A DNA stretch of 64,000 nucleotides, taken from contig NC_012990.1 of NCBI RefSeq assembly GCF_000026365.1, positions 620,001 through 684,000 on the forward strand, in the 5' to 3' direction. The translations under genes were made by a program, and so were the position numbers. Positions 38,910 through 49,861 of the stretch are shown here, in pieces. Origin of the DNA: Zygosaccharomyces rouxii. Taxonomy: Eukaryota; Ascomycota; Saccharomycetes; Saccharomycetales; Saccharomycetaceae. The notes beneath the pieces are model-generated. The model saw nothing but the letters and a program-made list of their open reading frames with translations. It had not been told where the DNA came from and made no database searches. Each line of letters begins with the position of its first letter. Position 1 is the stretch's first letter.

Positions 38910-41527
38910 TTTTAATTGTTGTTTTGTTTTTATCTTAATTGTTGTTTTGTCTGTTGTGATTGACTGCTGTGATGAGACACAAGCCAATAGAGTTCTCAAC
39001 GCAGTTCTGGCAGGAGTTTATATACCAAATAATTTGGAATATGCGTCGCTAGATATTAGCTACTATACCAGTGTTAGGGACATATATGCCGGAAGGCGGT
39101 TAGTTCTTTTAGGTATGTAATTTCATCTGAGCGATCCGCTGTCGCCGCTTTCCTAATGGGGACACTCCGACGTTTAATACCAACTGGGAACGAAGCGTCA
39201 GAGATATATTCGAGTATCGAGCATTGCCTGTGAAAAGTCGAGTATGCAAGTCAGAAAATAGGAATGCTAATGCATGGAGTTTCCAAGTTTTTTCTTTAGG
39301 CAGATAATTGATCATTAGACTTTACCAGGACTAAAAATGTGGAATCAAGCAACAGTAGATATTTGTAGATGGTATACTACAGAACAGAAGGGAGGTGGGT
39401 CTATGGATTCAGTTCGAAGACATCAAAGACACGACATATTTCAGTAATACCTTAATATCTTAACGACTCATCTCATTGTTACCTAACCAGAACAAGTTGT
39501 GAGATACTAGCACTCTAGAATCGTCCCTCAACAGATCGACAGTTCTCTGAATCTGAATTCGTAACGTTGATACAAGTGAATGAAAACAAGAGCAAGAAGC
39601 AACCCAAGAAGCACTAACAGCTGATGAGAGAGAAGTCCTTGGATGTAAACACGTCTGAAAATACATCCCCCTCATACAGCCGTCTTGGAATCTCGATAGA
39701 GATCAACCAAACTACCAAATATGCGAGAGCAGGAGAAAATGGGACGTAGTCAATTCAATGGGGAGGTATCGTCCACTAAAAACATCTTTTTCCTTGATTA
39801 CAAGATTTCACTAATTCCTCTCTGAAAAATAACCTTGTGAAATACAACTAAGGCGTGCAGTCAAAGAATATCGAGAAGTTAAGACTAGTGTGAACGCGAT
39901 TGACCAAATCCTCGACGGTTGAAGTTACAAGCCCGCGGATATGTTATTTTATTATACCCAATTAGCCTTAGATTCTAAAGCCTTCCCATGGTTCCTTCTG
40001 AACCCAACACAAATGTTTGGCAAAAACTAGCAAAAAAAGAAAAAAAAAAGTCATCAATGATCTCTACCGCTTTTCACCTTTGGGTTCCTCATCTACGAAC
40101 GTTCTAGTAGCTCCACGGCTCATTTCCCCTCATGCTAGCTCTCAAGTTTCTCACTGCTATATTCCTCGCTTTATTTTCTCTGAGCCGAAAAAACAAAAAA
40201 AAGAAAAACAAAAGTCATGGTTCTCAAGTCCCGCTGGCACACCTAGTGCGATGCTGTACTCAACGCTCGAAGATCCACTTAGTAACACACTAGTTGAACG
40301 GGTGCAATCGATGATCTCACCAACACGACAGTATGACCCAGTTAGGCAAACCTATTTTGTACCGGAAGGTCACTAAGCGAAAACTCCGCAGCTATTGCAC
40401 CGAAACGCACAAAGGCAATATCGGTTAAAATGTTCAAACTTAATTAAGACAGTAAAATCCGATATCGGCACATTTACTTCAAATATAATACAACAGAACT
40501 TCGAATACCACCTCGTGAGCTCACACATAAGTGCATTTGTAAAATGTCAACCCTTAGACCGTGGCTAGATTGAGTAAGCCATGACCTAACACACACGAAT
40601 TCTTGTCTAAAAGGCTCCCAAATTTTGAATAACATTGCAGAAAATTAGCACATTCCGTTTATCGGTATTCGGAGTTCCCGTTGTTACTACCAACAAGCAC
40701 ACCCGTATTTGAAATACCATTCTCTGCAGGGAGAACAGCACACATATCTTGCTGTTATTAGTGGTAGCTGACCCTCTAGCATTTTTACCGGAAGCTGGCG
40801 GCTATACCACCTCTTTCATAGTTATACCGCCGACCAAGCAAGTACAATTTCAGCGTTATCCGTCTAACACTATCTACTACTCCTATGACCCACACCGGTA
40901 TTTCATACATGCAGTTGACATTTCACTTGCCTTTCTAAGTAACCAGTTGAAGGATAGACTCATTCACCCGGTTTCGTTCCCTTTTATAAGTCTCTGCGCC
41001 ATCGAACATCCCTACTTTCCCCGCACTCGTCGGCTATCTGAACTCGCTTGGTTTTGCAACATCCCAACACCATCATCTCCTTCCAACAACCCCGCTTTTA
41101 ATTTCTCGGCGGCTATTTCCTACAACTTAAATCTGAACACCACTACGGACTCTTTCCTTTCTCGAAACCAAACACCAGTGTCCTTAATTCCGAATACATC
41201 GAAATTACTCAACTCCGAATATCCCACAAGCCCCGCGCAATTCCTACGTGAGCTCCTCCCATTATATTTAAATATATCCGTATGCATGACTCATCAACCC
41301 AGTCTATATATTGGTTGCCGAATCGGCCCGCTTTTCTTTTTTCTTTTCTTATTCCTCGTCCATCGTTTCTTTTTTTGGTTCCTCCTGTTTTCCATTCCCC
41401 CTCTCCGCTGCTTGCTCTCAAATTGTAGCCGTGCGGGTCATAACCATGATATAAAGAGGACATCCTCTGGGTGAAAGGTCGATGAGAGTAGCGATGAGAT
41501 GCTGTTTTAGTTATGGGATGAGATACG
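38910..41527. other. 2.6-kb gene-free divergent region between FDH and NDE1
   Basis: The longest non-coding stretch in the window. Frames at 40017-40376 and 40749-41474 start with TTG, lack early ATGs and resemble nothing. From about 40980 the plus strand becomes pyrimidine-rich toward NDE1. A TATA-like ATATTTAAATATA sits at about 41264-41276. It may hold an extended NDE1 promoter, a non-coding transcript or a decayed gene. Confidence 0.5.
41481..41524 (+). promoter_or_regulatory. GATGAGA repeats with a perfect PAC box in the NDE1 leader
   Basis: GATGAGA occurs at 41481, 41493 and 41517. The middle copy lies in GCGATGAGAT (41491-41500), an exact PAC element (Dot6/Tod6 type). They end 4 bp before the NDE1 ATG, so they may be transcribed 5' leader. 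Confidence 0.5.
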
Positions 41528-43150
41528 ATGAATAAGATGTTTAGATCGTTGGCGGGCTTCGCTAGAAGAAGTCCTAGCTTAAAGACTACTGTACAATCTA
41601 GATGTTTCGCTAGCGGCAAGACGGCTGAAGCCGCTGCCGCCGCGGGTGCTAAACCATCACTTCTTCGTAGAGGTGGTAAATTAGCACTACACGCAGCCCT
41701 TTACAGTGCATTAGCAGGTACTGCATACGTTTCCTATGAGCTTTACAGGGAATCTAACCCTTTACCACAAGTAGCACAATCTGCTACTTTTGCCGATGGT
41801 TCCCCACGTAAGACTATTGTCATTCTAGGTTCCGGTTGGGGTTCAGCCTCCCTTTTGAAAAACCTGGATACTTCTCTTTACAATGTGGTTTTAGTATCTC
41901 CTCGTAACTACTTCTTATTTACACCTTTGTTGCCTTCTACCCCTGTTGGGACTGTGGAATTAAAGTCTATTGTGGAACCAATTAGAAGTATTGCTAGACG
42001 CGCGCCTGGTGAAGTTCATTACTATGAAGCAGAAGCGTTAGATGTGGACCCACAGGACAAAACCGTTAAGATCCAGTCTGTGAACAAGGATCAAGAGTAC
42101 ACTTTGGATTTGAAATATGATTATTTGGTTTACGGTGTTGGTGCACAACCAACTACTTTCAATACTCCAGGTGTTTATGAGAATGCATCTTTCTTAAAGG
42201 AAATCTCTGACGCTCAAGAGATTCGTGTTAAAATTATGACTGCCATCGAGAAAGCTGCTACTTTATCACCATCTGATCCTGAACGTCAAAGACTTTTGAC
42301 TTTTGTCGTTGTTGGTGGTGGTCCCACTGGTGTGGAACTTGCAGCTGAATTGAAAGATTATGTGGATCAAGATTTAAAAAAATGGATGCCCGGTTTGTCT
42401 AAGGAAATTAAAGTCACTTTGGCGGAAGCTCTACCTAACATTTTAAACATGTTTGATAGATCATTGGTGGAATACGCTCAGGACTTGTTTAAGCAAGAAA
42501 AGATCGATTTATGGTTGAATACAATGGTTAAAAGTGTTGATAAGACTCACATCAGAGCTAAATGTGGAGATGAGATGATTGAAGTCCCTTACGGTGTCTT
42601 AGTTTGGGCTACTGGTAATGCTCCTCGCGATGTGACCAAGAACCTGATGAACAAATTAGAACCGCAGGACTCAAGACGTGGTTTATTAATCAATGAGAAA
42701 TTACAGTTATTGGGTGCCGAGGATTCTATTTTTGCCATTGGTGATTGCACTTTCTACCCAGGTCTTTTCCCAACAGCTCAGGTGGCTCATCAAGAAGGTG
42801 AATACTTGGCAAAGGCCCTCAAGAAAATCCACGGAGTAGACCAGCTAAAATGGCAAATCGCACAAGCTGCTGAAGAAGACAAACAGATGTTAGAATCTCG
42901 TCTAGACAAATTACAAGGTGATTTTGAACACTTCAAATACAACCACATGGGTGCTCTAGCATACATCGGTAAGGAGAAAGCTATTGCTGATGTTTCCTTC
43001 GGTCAATCCCAATACAAATTGGCCGGCTCTTTCACATTTTTGTTCTGGAAGAGCGCTTATCTCGCCATGTGTCTTTCTTTCCGCAACAGAGTCTTGGTTG
43101 CCATGGATTGGTGCAAAGTGTACTTCTTAGGTAGAGACTCTAGCGTTTAA
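41528..43150 (+). CDS. NDE1: NDE1 external mitochondrial NADH dehydrogenase
   Basis: Type II (rotenone-insensitive) NADH:ubiquinone oxidoreductase facing the intermembrane space; oxidises cytosolic NADH. 540 residues. A basic presequence ([16 protein letters not shown]) and a short hydrophobic segment near 53-68 come first. The FAD motif is [14 protein letters not shown] and the NADH motif [16 protein letters not shown]. It represents both S. cerevisiae NDE1 and NDE2 (YMR145C, YDL085W), whose positions coincide here. Confidence 0.95.
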   Translation: MNKMFRSLAGFARRSPSLKTTVQSRCFASGKTAEAAAAAGAKPSLLRRGGKLALHAALYSALAGTAYVSYELYRESNPLPQVAQSATFADGSPRKTIVILGSGWGSASLLKNLDTSLYNVVLVSPRNYFLFTPLLPSTPVGTVELKSIVEPIRSIARRAPGEVHYYEAEALDVDPQDKTVKIQSVNKDQEYTLDLKYDYLVYGVGAQPTTFNTPGVYENASFLKEISDAQEIRVKIMTAIEKAATLSPSDPERQRLLTFVVVGGGPTGVELAAELKDYVDQDLKKWMPGLSKEIKVTLAEALPNILNMFDRSLVEYAQDLFKQEKIDLWLNTMVKSVDKTHIRAKCGDEMIEVPYGVLVWATGNAPRDVTKNLMNKLEPQDSRRGLLINEKLQLLGAEDSIFAIGDCTFYPGLFPTAQVAHQEGEYLAKALKKIHGVDQLKWQIAQAAEEDKQMLESRLDKLQGDFEHFKYNHMGALAYIGKEKAIADVSFGQSQYKLAGSFTFLFWKSAYLAMCLSFRNRVLVAMDWCKVYFLGRDSSV

Positions 43151-43380
43151 TCGGCTAAACGATAACGATGAGTTACTCCAACATACAATGCTAATATTAT
43201 TTACGTCTCTTATGTTTAATTCTGTGTATAGTTTGTATTTTAATCTTTGTAATAATAATACTACTACTACTATTATCATTATCTCATCCTTATACTTCGC
43301 TCGCGTAGGAAACATAAAGTTTAAAAACTTAGTACTGAACTTCTAGGGCAGCGAATAATCAAATTAAAGAGCTCAAGGGG

Positions 43381-45177
43381 ATGATGGATACCACAACAGC
43401 TGATCGAGTTCTTAAGCTACCGATAGATTCACCATTTGATACGCATCGACAGCCTGAAAGAAATGACGACCCAAATCAAAATTCTGATAAAAGGCCGTTG
43501 GTAACTACTGTTACTGACCAATCTTTGAGTGCAGCTGCAGCTGCAGTAGCGTCTGTACAGGATACATGGGGTGAAAACTTTAATGAACCACTACCTACTA
43601 ATAAGGAAGATCGTATTAAGCAGGCCTTAGAGTTCATGAGAGGTGAAAGGCAAGCATTTGCAGCTGATAAGAATATCAAGAAACATTCTATTAGACAAAT
43701 AGCGATGTTCTTTCAAGTGCCAAAATCAACACTTTATGACAGGTTAAAGAACAAATCTGTAGATCCTCAAGTGAGTGATGGACGTATCTACATGGGTCCC
43801 GCCTATTCGGTTTCTTCAAGGGCTCATAGTCAACAGATGAAATTATCACCAGAAAAAGAGGTGGCGCTATTAGATCAACTACACCATTTGTGCCATGCCC
43901 TAGGTAACACTTTAAATCTGACCCACATTAGAGATTTCATAGTATCGTTAGTGGATGGGATCTCATTGGGTAAGAAATGGGTCCATAATTTTAACAGGAG
44001 ACATGATGACGCCATTATTTATGGTACAACTTCAAGCCACTACAACGTAAGAATGTTCAATTCTAAATCTTCTAGGTCAAACTTTGAAAATCTATGGAAA
44101 TGCTTTGTTCCATTACTACAAGAACGGATTAGACAGATACCGCCCTCACAACCTTTTTACTACATTACGAGAGCTTGTTTCCATCAAGCTTCAATGTCCA
44201 GCATCTTTACATGTTTTAAAATAATGCCAGAAGATGCATCTATCAGTTTACTTTGCCCGCCCAGAGTAATAGTATTCCCAGATTATTTTGGTAAAGTTTA
44301 TCTACAATTAAGAGATTTAAAAAATGATGAGAACCATTTTCGCGATGTCGATGAGGATGTAGAAGATCACAGTAGTGCAAGCAGTAGTAGTGTTAGTGAA
44401 TCAGGTGGTAGAGGTGACAAGTTGGAAAAAGATCACAGCAATGTAGATCACAATAGGATTAACAGTCAAGAGAAATTACAAAAAGAATTTAAACACAAAA
44501 AATTAAATGATGTATTTCAACGAATTTATACAGAATGTTGTTCTCAAGGTTCAAATCAAGATGACGTTCCACTAGTAATCTTTGAAGGTTTTGAAGATCG
44601 TTACAACTGGGATCCAATCACATGTCGATCAATGGTAGTTTTGGGCAAATTTCTAGCATTACCTTGGAATCAACAAGTCTTACAAAGGCTAGTCATTACA
44701 GAATTGCAACCTGTGGTAGAAGAACTCGCTCAGAGTGCTTCGATAACGGCAACTCAATTACCGTCTATGGAACTCGATTTAGGTCGTATGGAATTAGACT
44801 TGGATCCGTTTATGCATTCTTTGAGGCGGCTCCTACAATCACACACGGAAGTGCTACCTACAAGTTTAAACCATAACGGAGTTTTAGTTAATGATCTCTT
44901 TTCATCTGCACTTCCACAATCACCACCACCACCCCCTCAAACGGCGGCAACGGCATCAACAACAACGACAACAGCACCAACAACAGACCATCACCAAGCA
45001 GAAAATTCTACATCCGGTAATATTTTCGAGGATTCAACACTATCACAATTACAAGAAGTATTAGGTCTTATCGAACATAACGAATCACAGATCTACAGAG
45101 AACTACCCGACGGATCAAGTTCGAAAGCAGTAATACAACAAATTTTTAACAAAATCAGAGGAATCTTACCGCAATAA
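43381..45177 (+). CDS. CENP-B/pogo-type DNA-binding domain protein
   Basis: 598-residue protein with no S. cerevisiae counterpart at this position. Residues about 76-126 form a psq-type helix-turn-helix (RIKQALEFMRGERQ, then IRQIAMFFQVPKSTLYDRL). Residues about 148-210 resemble the CENP-B/Tc5 second HTH (LSPEKEVALLDQLHHL, LGKKWVHNFNRRHDD). The middle part (235-470) is unique; no DDE triad such as NMDETG is evident, only FEGFEDRYNW-like fragments. Ser-rich and poly-Pro/Thr linkers follow. Best read as a domesticated transposase-derived DNA binder, possibly in the broad class of Pdc2. Function unknown. Confidence 0.7.
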   Translation: MMDTTTADRVLKLPIDSPFDTHRQPERNDDPNQNSDKRPLVTTVTDQSLSAAAAAVASVQDTWGENFNEPLPTNKEDRIKQALEFMRGERQAFAADKNIKKHSIRQIAMFFQVPKSTLYDRLKNKSVDPQVSDGRIYMGPAYSVSSRAHSQQMKLSPEKEVALLDQLHHLCHALGNTLNLTHIRDFIVSLVDGISLGKKWVHNFNRRHDDAIIYGTTSSHYNVRMFNSKSSRSNFENLWKCFVPLLQERIRQIPPSQPFYYITRACFHQASMSSIFTCFKIMPEDASISLLCPPRVIVFPDYFGKVYLQLRDLKNDENHFRDVDEDVEDHSSASSSSVSESGGRGDKLEKDHSNVDHNRINSQEKLQKEFKHKKLNDVFQRIYTECCSQGSNQDDVPLVIFEGFEDRYNWDPITCRSMVVLGKFLALPWNQQVLQRLVITELQPVVEELAQSASITATQLPSMELDLGRMELDLDPFMHSLRRLLQSHTEVLPTSLNHNGVLVNDLFSSALPQSPPPPPQTAATASTTTTTAPTTDHHQAENSTSGNIFEDSTLSQLQEVLGLIEHNESQIYRELPDGSSSKAVIQQIFNKIRGILPQ

Positions 45178-45521
45178 TGAAGAATATTACATCCCGGAAA
45201 TTAAGAATATCATAATACCACAGCATTTCTATTACTATGACTAAAATGTCGTAATCATGGTTACCCGCCATTGGACGTATAAAGTTATGTTTTTCGAGTA
45301 CGTGTAGAGAAAAAAAATTTGACTTCATCTAATCTTAAGAGAACTTCGTGTTGTTGACCGTGCGGAGCAAGGGTATATATTTAAAAGGTTCTCCTAGAAA
45401 CGCGTCGAGGTCATTCCCAAGAGATATATTAAGGCCTATTCCCATCCTTATTTGATTCAATTATCAATTTACATTTATCCTATTGGCGAACCAATTGTCC
45501 TTTTATTGAATTTTTAATACC
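45178..45521. other. SUB2 promoter region
   Basis: 344 bp with a Reb1-type TTACCCG at 45261-45267, a TATA-like GTATATATTTAAAA at about 45372-45385, and the CENP-B-like gene 3' end. No gene is seen. Confidence 0.55.
45261..45267 (+). promoter_or_regulatory. Reb1-type site upstream of SUB2
   Basis: GGTTACCCGCC context, 261 bp before the SUB2 ATG. Exact Reb1 core. Confidence 0.6.
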
Positions 45522-46853
45522 ATGTCTCACGAAGGGGAAGAAGATTTATTGGAATACTCTGATAACGAACAAGAGATTCAAGTTGCCAACAAGGCTGAAG
45601 GCGGAGCCGATGCAGCCGGTGGTGAGGGTACCAATGGTGCAGAAGGTACCAATGGCGATGCGGACAAGAAAGGGTCATATGTGGGGATTCATTCCACCGG
45701 GTTTAAAGATTTTCTTTTGAAGCCTGAACTTTCAAGAGCCATTATCGATTGTGGGTTTGAACATCCTTCCGAAGTTCAACAACATACTATCCCACAATCT
45801 ATCCATGGTACAGATGTTTTATGCCAAGCTAAATCTGGTCTTGGTAAAACAGCTGTTTTCGTTTTGTCCACTTTACAACAATTGGATCCCGTTCCTGGTG
45901 AAGTCGCCGTTGTGGTTATTTGTAATGCTAGAGAATTGGCATACCAAATCAGAAACGAATATTTGAGATTTTCCAAATATATGCCAGATGTGAAGACTGC
46001 AGTGTTTTACGGTGGTACTCCAATTTCCAAGGATGCAGATTTGTTGAAAAACAAGGAAACAGCACCTCATATCGTAGTGGCAACACCAGGTCGTCTCAAG
46101 GCTTTAGTTAGAGACAAGTTAATTGACCTTTCACATGTCAAAAACTTTGTCATTGATGAATGTGATAAAGTTTTGGAAGAATTGGATATGAGAAGAGATG
46201 TGCAAGAAATCTTTAGGGCAACACCAAGAGATAAACAAGTGATGATGTTTTCAGCAACTCTTTCACAAGAAATTAGACCTATCTGTAGAAGGTTTTTGCA
46301 AAATCCATTAGAAATCTTTGTTGATGATGAAGCCAAATTGACATTACATGGTTTACAGCAATACTATATTAAATTGGATGAAAAGGAGAAGAACCGTAAA
46401 TTAGCACAATTGTTGGATGATTTAGAATTTAACCAAGTGATAATTTTCGTTAGATCGACTGCAAGGGCTAATGAATTGACTAAATTGTTAAATGCTTCCA
46501 ATTTCCCAGCAATTACAGTTCATGGTCACATGAAACAGGAGGAACGTATTGCTCGTTACAAGGCATTTAAAGATTTTGAAAAAAGAATCTGTGTCTCTAC
46601 AGATGTTTTCGGTAGAGGTATTGATATTGAACGTATCAACTTAGCTCTAAATTACGATTTGACAACTGAAGCAGATCAATATCTGCATCGTGTTGGTAGA
46701 GCTGGTAGATTTGGTACTAAGGGTTTGGCCATCTCATTTATCTCTTCCAATGAAGACGAAGAAGTTTTAAACAAAATTCAAGAACGTTTTGACGTTAAGA
46801 TCGCTGAATTCCCAGAGGAAGGTATCGATCCATCTACTTATTTGAACAATTAA
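45522..46853 (+). CDS. SUB2: SUB2 DEAD-box RNA helicase (UAP56)
   Basis: TREX-complex helicase for spliceosome assembly and mRNA export. 443 residues (S. cerevisiae 446). Acidic N-terminus with a Gly/Ala-rich insert (20-50), Q motif, motif I AKSGLGKT, motif II DECD, motif III SAT and motif [12 protein letters not shown]. It is YDL084W in order. Confidence 0.97.
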   Translation: MSHEGEEDLLEYSDNEQEIQVANKAEGGADAAGGEGTNGAEGTNGDADKKGSYVGIHSTGFKDFLLKPELSRAIIDCGFEHPSEVQQHTIPQSIHGTDVLCQAKSGLGKTAVFVLSTLQQLDPVPGEVAVVVICNARELAYQIRNEYLRFSKYMPDVKTAVFYGGTPISKDADLLKNKETAPHIVVATPGRLKALVRDKLIDLSHVKNFVIDECDKVLEELDMRRDVQEIFRATPRDKQVMMFSATLSQEIRPICRRFLQNPLEIFVDDEAKLTLHGLQQYYIKLDEKEKNRKLAQLLDDLEFNQVIIFVRSTARANELTKLLNASNFPAITVHGHMKQEERIARYKAFKDFEKRICVSTDVFGRGIDIERINLALNYDLTTEADQYLHRVGRAGRFGTKGLAISFISSNEDEEVLNKIQERFDVKIAEFPEEGIDPSTYLNN

Positions 46854-47022
46854 GGTTTGTAATATCTAAGTACCAAGAATAAAAGAAAAATTAACTGAGA
46901 ATTCCCGAAACAAAAAATGATGAATTGAAGGATCAAAGGATAATAAAAGTTACAAATGTATACCCGCTTATAAAATGAAACAAAAAGGACAAAATATGAA
47001 GATTGCGTGTTCGCTCGTAGAT

Positions 47023-48105
47023 CTATTCAATATCTTTAACAGTACCATCTACGGTACTAAACCGTTTCATTTTTGGCATTTGGATCGGTAATTGCTTTAG
47101 AAAGTTACTGTGATTACCATTCCCCGTCGATGTAGATCTTGGTTCACCGGATTGACCATTTATAGATTCTGAATTGGGAATCGCCACACTGACATTTGGA
47201 CTATGTAATATTTCAGGTTCGGTCGTATTGCAATCCGCAGGCCCCTTCAAGCCACTATTATTCGCCTGTATAGTTGTTTGATTTGCGGAATCTTCATCAA
47301 CTTCATCATTTAATACTTGTGACGCTAACATGCCTAAAGTTCTTAACATATCTGATGCCTTTTCCTTGTTCGACGTTGATGATACCGCCGTCGGTGTATT
47401 TGATGCAGAGCTTGGCTTCAAAACCCTATTAGGTGCGCTATTATTACTATTTTGATTCTTACTATTATTATTATTCTTGTTATTATTATTACTATTATCA
47501 TCATTAATTTTTGGAGTATCCGAAATGGAATGTTCATTTAAAATTCTCATCAGTCTATTAATCTCTCTGTTCTTTTCAATAATTTTATTTTTATATTTAG
47601 CCACCTTACCATCTTTAGTCTGTATTCTTTTAATTAAATGTTCCCTCTCTAAAAACAATTGACATTTCTTCCTTTCAAATTGCTGCTTCTTTAAATTTTC
47701 TTCCACTTCATATCTCGATTGAACATCACCACTATTAGATTTAAGAATCATATTCTTCAATTTTAACTGTTGATTTTGTCTAACGCTTTGATTTAAAACG
47801 TGAATTAATGAACTTACAACAGCGTTAATATCTCTGGGTGGAATAAATTTATCATATTTGGCATCTAGGATTCCATTTAATACTTGTTTTGAATTTTCTT
47901 GGTCCTGTAAATTACTACTACTCGTCTCATTTTCACTATCTTGTTGTTCAAATACCCGCATTAATTTCATCCCACTAGCTATAGCCATTTGTAGCTCTTC
48001 ATTACTGACGCCATTCTCGTTTTCGTTTTCCCAATGAAATGAAGTTTGTGAAGACGTTGAAATGTCTCTAGTATTATCATTTGTAGTCGTTGAAGTATCC
48101 ACCAT
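47023..48105 (-). CDS. FDO1: FDO1-like coiled-coil protein
   Basis: 360 residues from the ATG at 48105; a TTG-started extension was rejected. A conserved N-terminal part (NEELQMAIASGMKLM, DKFIPPRDINAVVSSL), a Lys/Gln coiled coil at about 130-190, a poly-Asn tract near 205-235, and a low-complexity tail ending MKRFSTVDGT. Assigned to YMR144W by position and strand next to RPS16. In S. cerevisiae Fdo1 binds Fkh1 and biases donor choice in mating-type switching. Sequence-level identity is less certain than for the neighbours. Confidence 0.75.
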   Translation of the reverse strand: MVDTSTTTNDNTRDISTSSQTSFHWENENENGVSNEELQMAIASGMKLMRVFEQQDSENETSSSNLQDQENSKQVLNGILDAKYDKFIPPRDINAVVSSLIHVLNQSVRQNQQLKLKNMILKSNSGDVQSRYEVEENLKKQQFERKKCQLFLEREHLIKRIQTKDGKVAKYKNKIIEKNREINRLMRILNEHSISDTPKINDDNSNNNNKNNNNSKNQNSNNSAPNRVLKPSSASNTPTAVSSTSNKEKASDMLRTLGMLASQVLNDEVDEDSANQTTIQANNSGLKGPADCNTTEPEILHSPNVSVAIPNSESINGQSGEPRSTSTGNGNHSNFLKQLPIQMPKMKRFSTVDGTVKDIE

Positions 48106-48560
48106 CGAATGTCTCAATAAACAATAACAATAACAATAAACAATAAACAATACAAGTGGAAGCTCTTAGATTTTTTATCAGTACCTTGGAACTAGTGTTG
48201 TAAATCCTTGAAATGGTCCTACACGCGTATTAAACACTATAACGACCCTCAAGGACTCCAAACCTCGAGGAATCGTGAATCTTTTGAAGGATTTACCCAG
48301 ATCTTCAACTATATGGTGTTGAGTCCATTATGTTTCGCGTTCCACGTAAGAAGCCATCCTGACGCGTAAACTGTCGCGATGAGTTTATAAATTGCATAGT
48401 AAGGTATAATAATAATATAACTGATGAGCACGATAATACGAAAAAAATATTGTCTGGCTAAGCAAGCGTTACTTAGTACCCTAGTATTAAATTATACAGT
48501 AGTTGTAATGTAGTACAGTAAAGTTGAGAAACGAAACCACCACCACATGCATATATCTTT
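48106..48560. other. Gap between FDO1-like gene and RPS16
   Basis: 455 bp. It holds a CAATAA/CAATAACA microsatellite at about 48117-48152 in the FDO1 leader, a PAC-like GCGATGAGTT at 48376-48385, and the RPS16 3' region. No further gene is seen. Confidence 0.55.
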
Positions 48561-49088
48561 TTAACGGTAGGATTTTTGGAATCTGGAACGAGCACCTTTA
48601 CCACCGAATTTCTTGGGCTCTGGTCTTCTGGAGTCGGCAATCAACAAAGTTCTGTCGTAAGAGGTGAAAGCCTTCTTCAATTCGTTCTTAGATTGTTCAT
48701 CAACGTATTTTTGGTGGTAAGCAACAAGACCCTTTGCAATTGCTTGTCTGATAGCGTAAACTTGAGAGACGTGACCACCACCGGAGATTCTAACTCTGAT
48801 GTCAACGTTGGCGAATTTGTCCAAGCCTACCAACAACAATGGTTCGTAAACTTTGAATCTCAAAATCTCAGGTTCAACCAAAGTAATTGGAGAACCGTTG
48901 ACCTTGATCAAACCTTTACCGGCCTTAACATGGGCGACGGCAGTAGCAGATTTCTTCTTACCAAAGGTCTGTTAAAACGGGGAATTAAACGTTAGTAATT
49001 CATTCAAAAAACAGATTACAGGGGAACAGTGACACAAGTTCACTCGGTTTCACTCATAACATACTTGCACACTGGGCACAGCAGACAT
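48561..49088 (-). CDS. RPS16: RPS16 ribosomal protein uS9, spliced
   Basis: Small-subunit ribosomal protein with a C-terminal tail reaching the P site. Exon 1 is 49088-49065 (MSAVPSVQ) and exon 2 is 48968-48561, giving 143 residues as in S. cerevisiae. The C-terminus [11 protein letters not shown] is the invariant tail. The intron position equals that of RPS16A/B, which coincide at this ancestral locus. Confidence 0.97.
48969..49064 (-). other. RPS16: RPS16 intron (96 nt)
   Basis: GTATGT at 49064-49059, TACTAAC at 48997-48991, acceptor TTTTAACAG ending at 48969. Phase 0 after codon 8. It is much shorter than the S. cerevisiae ribosomal-gene introns I recall. Confidence 0.96.
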
Positions 49089-49861
49089 CTTGCTTAATTT
49101 TCTTTATTATTGTCGGTATTATTGATGATATCTGTTGAAATTTCAGTATGGTATACTTTTGAAAATGTTGCGTCAGAGACTGCGTCGGTAAGGGAAGGGT
49201 GAGAGGTCCGAGGTCTCGTGAGAGTGCGAGTGCGAGTAGAAGGGACGATGCTAGGGACAGGTGGGAGGGAGAGGAAGCGTTGGAGGGGAACCTGGTGGGA
49301 GGAAGCCAAGAGTTAGGCGGAGGGGAATGAGCGTACCGTAGCAGGACGTGCCCTCTACGCTAGGGAGGAATGTCATCAGAGCGAGCGTTCCGTATCCGAC
49401 GCAAAAAGCCTTTGAAGAAAAAGTTAGTTAGGATGTAAGGATGTAAGATTTCTAGCAGTCACTCTTAAACAAGTGACTGTCTCAAATTATACACCTGTAC
49501 ACCATATAAGTTTTTTAAAAAAAGTTTCTGCGTGGATAACTTCGCTTGGTACGCGTCCTGTACGACGCAGAAAAAAACCCTCTCTAGACAGGAAATCCTG
49601 CCTAGTACTCGCTAGACGCCCGCCCAGCACTCCCTCTAGCATTCCAATTCGCTCTGCCTAGCTCCTCCTAGCATTCCACCTAGCGCCCCCGCCTGCGAGC
49701 CGCTCCTCCAGATTGGCAACTAGCAGGAAAGTCCCAGCTCAGTGTAGCGGAACGCTTCGGCGACTGACGACGCAGTTTGACAAAATAGTCCGTACACATT
49801 AGCGATATTCAATCGTATTATCACAATTATTCCAAGGTAGTAGAGCAGGAATCAAGCAAAA
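49089..49861. promoter_or_regulatory. Divergent RPS16/RPL13 promoter
   Basis: 773 bp. On the sense strand of each gene the proximal 250 bp is pyrimidine-rich and G-poor in T-C-C form, so the plus strand is purine-rich at about 49185-49375 and pyrimidine-rich at about 49570-49720. CTAG words recur on both sides, with CCCTAGC-type words on the RPS16 side. GTCCGAGG at 49206-49213 also occurs in the RPP1 promoter. An 8-bp dyad sits almost exactly at the centre. Confidence 0.7.
49456..49479. repeat. Central dyad CAGTCACT / AGTGACTG
   Basis: Perfect 8-bp inverted arms (49456-49463 and 49472-49479) around an 8-bp spacer. The centre lies within 10 bp of the midpoint between the RPS16 and RPL13 start codons. 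The arm resembles the fission-yeast Homol-D ribosomal promoter word CAGTCACA. Confidence 0.75.

Noticed and set aside
40017..40376. 119-codon open frame
   Set aside because: TTG start, A-rich Lys runs and no recognisable domain; treated as chance.
40749..41474. 241-codon open frame before NDE1
   Set aside because: Opens at TTG, has no ATG for about 180 codons, resembles nothing and lies in pyrimidine-rich promoter DNA.
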